Source: a virus
DNA length: 38,532 bases
IMG/VR virus record: IMGVR_UViG_3300032311_000795
Coordinates: 1-38,532 of that record
Reading direction: 5' to 3' (one strand)
In this document: in pieces, positions 37,993-38,532 of the stretch
How the letters are laid out: each line of letters opens with the position of its first letter
Numbering within the stretch: the stretch's first letter is position 1
Notes under the pieces: generated by a model
The model's input: the letters and a program-made list of their open reading frames with translations, nothing else
Database searches by the model: none
Told to the model about the DNA's origin: nothing
Translations under genes and position numbers: made by a program

Positions 37993-38457
37993 TTAGAGGG
38001 GTTTGCCACAAGCCTCACACTTTTCTCCGCTGGCTTTCCCCTCCTCCTCTGGTGCAGTTGCTTCCATCATCTCGGCTATTTCTAGCTCTCCGAACCCGGT
38101 AATGTCCAGATCAATCTCGCCAGTATCCAATTCTTCAAAAATATCTTTTAACAAGGGAATATCAAACTCTCCACTTAACTTGTTTAGTGCGATGTTGGCC
38201 GCCCTTTCTTTTTGCTCGTCCAACCATACTGCCCACACCTCTACTTCTTCTTTCCCAAGGGCTTGATAGCACTTCAATCGCTGGTGGCCTCCAACGATAT
38301 TCCCAGTTTTAGCATTCCAAGTGATAGGTTGCAGATTGCCAAGTTCCGAAAGGCTTTTAGTCAATCGACCTAACGCATCGCTAGTAATTTTTCTTGGATT
38401 GTACGAAGCTGGCAAAAGCTCGGTTAGTGGCTTGGAGAGCAAACAGGGATATTTCAT
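37993..38457 (-). CDS. ParB/sulfiredoxin-like nuclease domain protein (154 aa)
   Basis: YNPRKITSDALGRL and IVGGHQRLKC are the ParB-type motifs (NPRK 20-23, GGHQR 56-60). The C-terminus adds EKCEACGKPL, a half zinc knuckle. In phages such proteins sit beside small terminase and may aid packaging or nick DNA. First leftward gene after the control region. Confidence 0.8.
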   Translation of the reverse strand: MKYPCLLSKPLTELLPASYNPRKITSDALGRLTKSLSELGNLQPITWNAKTGNIVGGHQRLKCYQALGKEEVEVWAVWLDEQKERAANIALNKLSGEFDIPLLKDIFEELDTGEIDLDITGFGELEIAEMMEATAPEEEGKASGEKCEACGKPL

Positions 38458-38513
38458 TTTAATTTCTTAACTTATCTATGTTGATGTAAGTGTTCAAGTT
38501 ACAACTCGTGCAA
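38458..38513 (-). promoter_or_regulatory. Leftward control segment with TGTAAGTG box
   Basis: Contains TGTAAGTGTTCAA at 38485-38497. Read leftward, TTGAAC overlaps the box and ATAAGT lies 16 bases on, giving a weak promoter candidate for the ParB/terminase genes. The box would sit in the promoter spacer and could block it. Confidence 0.4.
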
Positions 38514-38532
38514 AAAAATCGCGGTCGGAACC
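38514..38532. repeat. Terminal direct repeat, right copy
   Basis: Exact copy of bases 1-19. It joins the 38458-38532 segment to the 1-794 segment, making one intergenic control region of roughly 850 bp between the leftward ParB-like gene and the rightward small-gene module. Confidence 0.85.

Noticed and set aside
1-38532. Integrase, attachment sites, CRISPR arrays, tRNA or rRNA genes, insertion sequences
   Set aside because: None seen in a reading of both strands: no cloverleaf, no regularly spaced palindromic repeats and no transposase or integrase motifs.

Overview
The window is almost certainly a complete genome of a tailed dsDNA bacteriophage (Caudoviricetes) with siphovirus architecture. 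Its last 19 bases (38514-38532) repeat its first 19, so the 38.5 kb contig probably closes into a circle (about 38,513 bp unique). The structural set resembles lambda: GpA-type large terminase, gpW-like connector, portal, protease with nested scaffold, decoration protein, HK97-fold capsid, G/GT tail chaperones and tape measure. No integrase, excisionase, CI-like repressor, tRNA gene, DNA polymerase or CRISPR array was recognised, which suggests a mainly virulent phage relying on host replication machinery. Lipoprotein spanin candidates point to a Gram-negative host. The genus cannot be named from the sequence; the gene style resembles uncultured aquatic phages.

Layout. (1) 1-794 is a gene-free control region. 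It holds directly repeated TGTAAGTG boxes (another lies just across the junction at 38485), a palindrome, a 200-bp G/T-rich, A-poor structured tract, and a TTGACA promoter facing right. (2) 795-3552 is a short rightward module of 12 small genes behind T-poor CAACC/GAAAGA leaders. It contains a duplicated gene pair, a zinc ribbon and two membrane micro-proteins, and ends at a hairpin terminator (3576-3606). (3) Everything else is leftward, 38457 down to 3739, with stop/start overlaps nearly throughout.

Read in its transcription direction, the leftward unit runs as follows. ParB-like nuclease, small terminase, HNH nuclease, large terminase, connector and portal come first, then a DUF5856-like protein, protease/scaffold, decoration protein and major capsid protein (38.5-29.3 kb). 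A strong terminator at 29245-29285 follows. Next is a five-gene glycosyltransferase/methyltransferase island plus one unknown gene (29.2-24.8 kb), then neck and tail genes, fibre and lectin genes, a lipoprotein/coiled-coil cluster, a putative tail tube protein, the G/GT chaperone with a -1 frameshift signal, tape measure and tail tip (24.8-14.3 kb). A lysis cassette (14.3-13.2 kb) has a holin candidate, overlapping spanin-like genes and an M15 endopeptidase. The early/replication half (13.2-3.7 kb) has a MazG-like protein, metallophosphoesterase, minimal ATP-dependent ligase, PD-(D/E)XK-like nuclease, annealing-type recombination protein with an SSB-like tail, replication initiator-like protein, several HTH proteins, an ABC-ATPase/GNAT fusion and a 3D-domain cell-wall protein.

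How it fits together. The control region probably fires rightward into the small-protein module and leftward into the packaging/head genes. Internal TTGACA elements at about 29.24, 21.02 and 11.63 kb probably re-start transcription for the glyco island, the tail tube and the replication module. The most distinctive items are the ABC-ATPase/acetyltransferase fusion, the glyco-methyl island inside the structural operon, the portal with a six-cysteine tail, the frameshift and nested-start devices, and the repeat-rich control region. Eleven genes under 60 codons are called here that a 60-residue ORF cutoff would miss.
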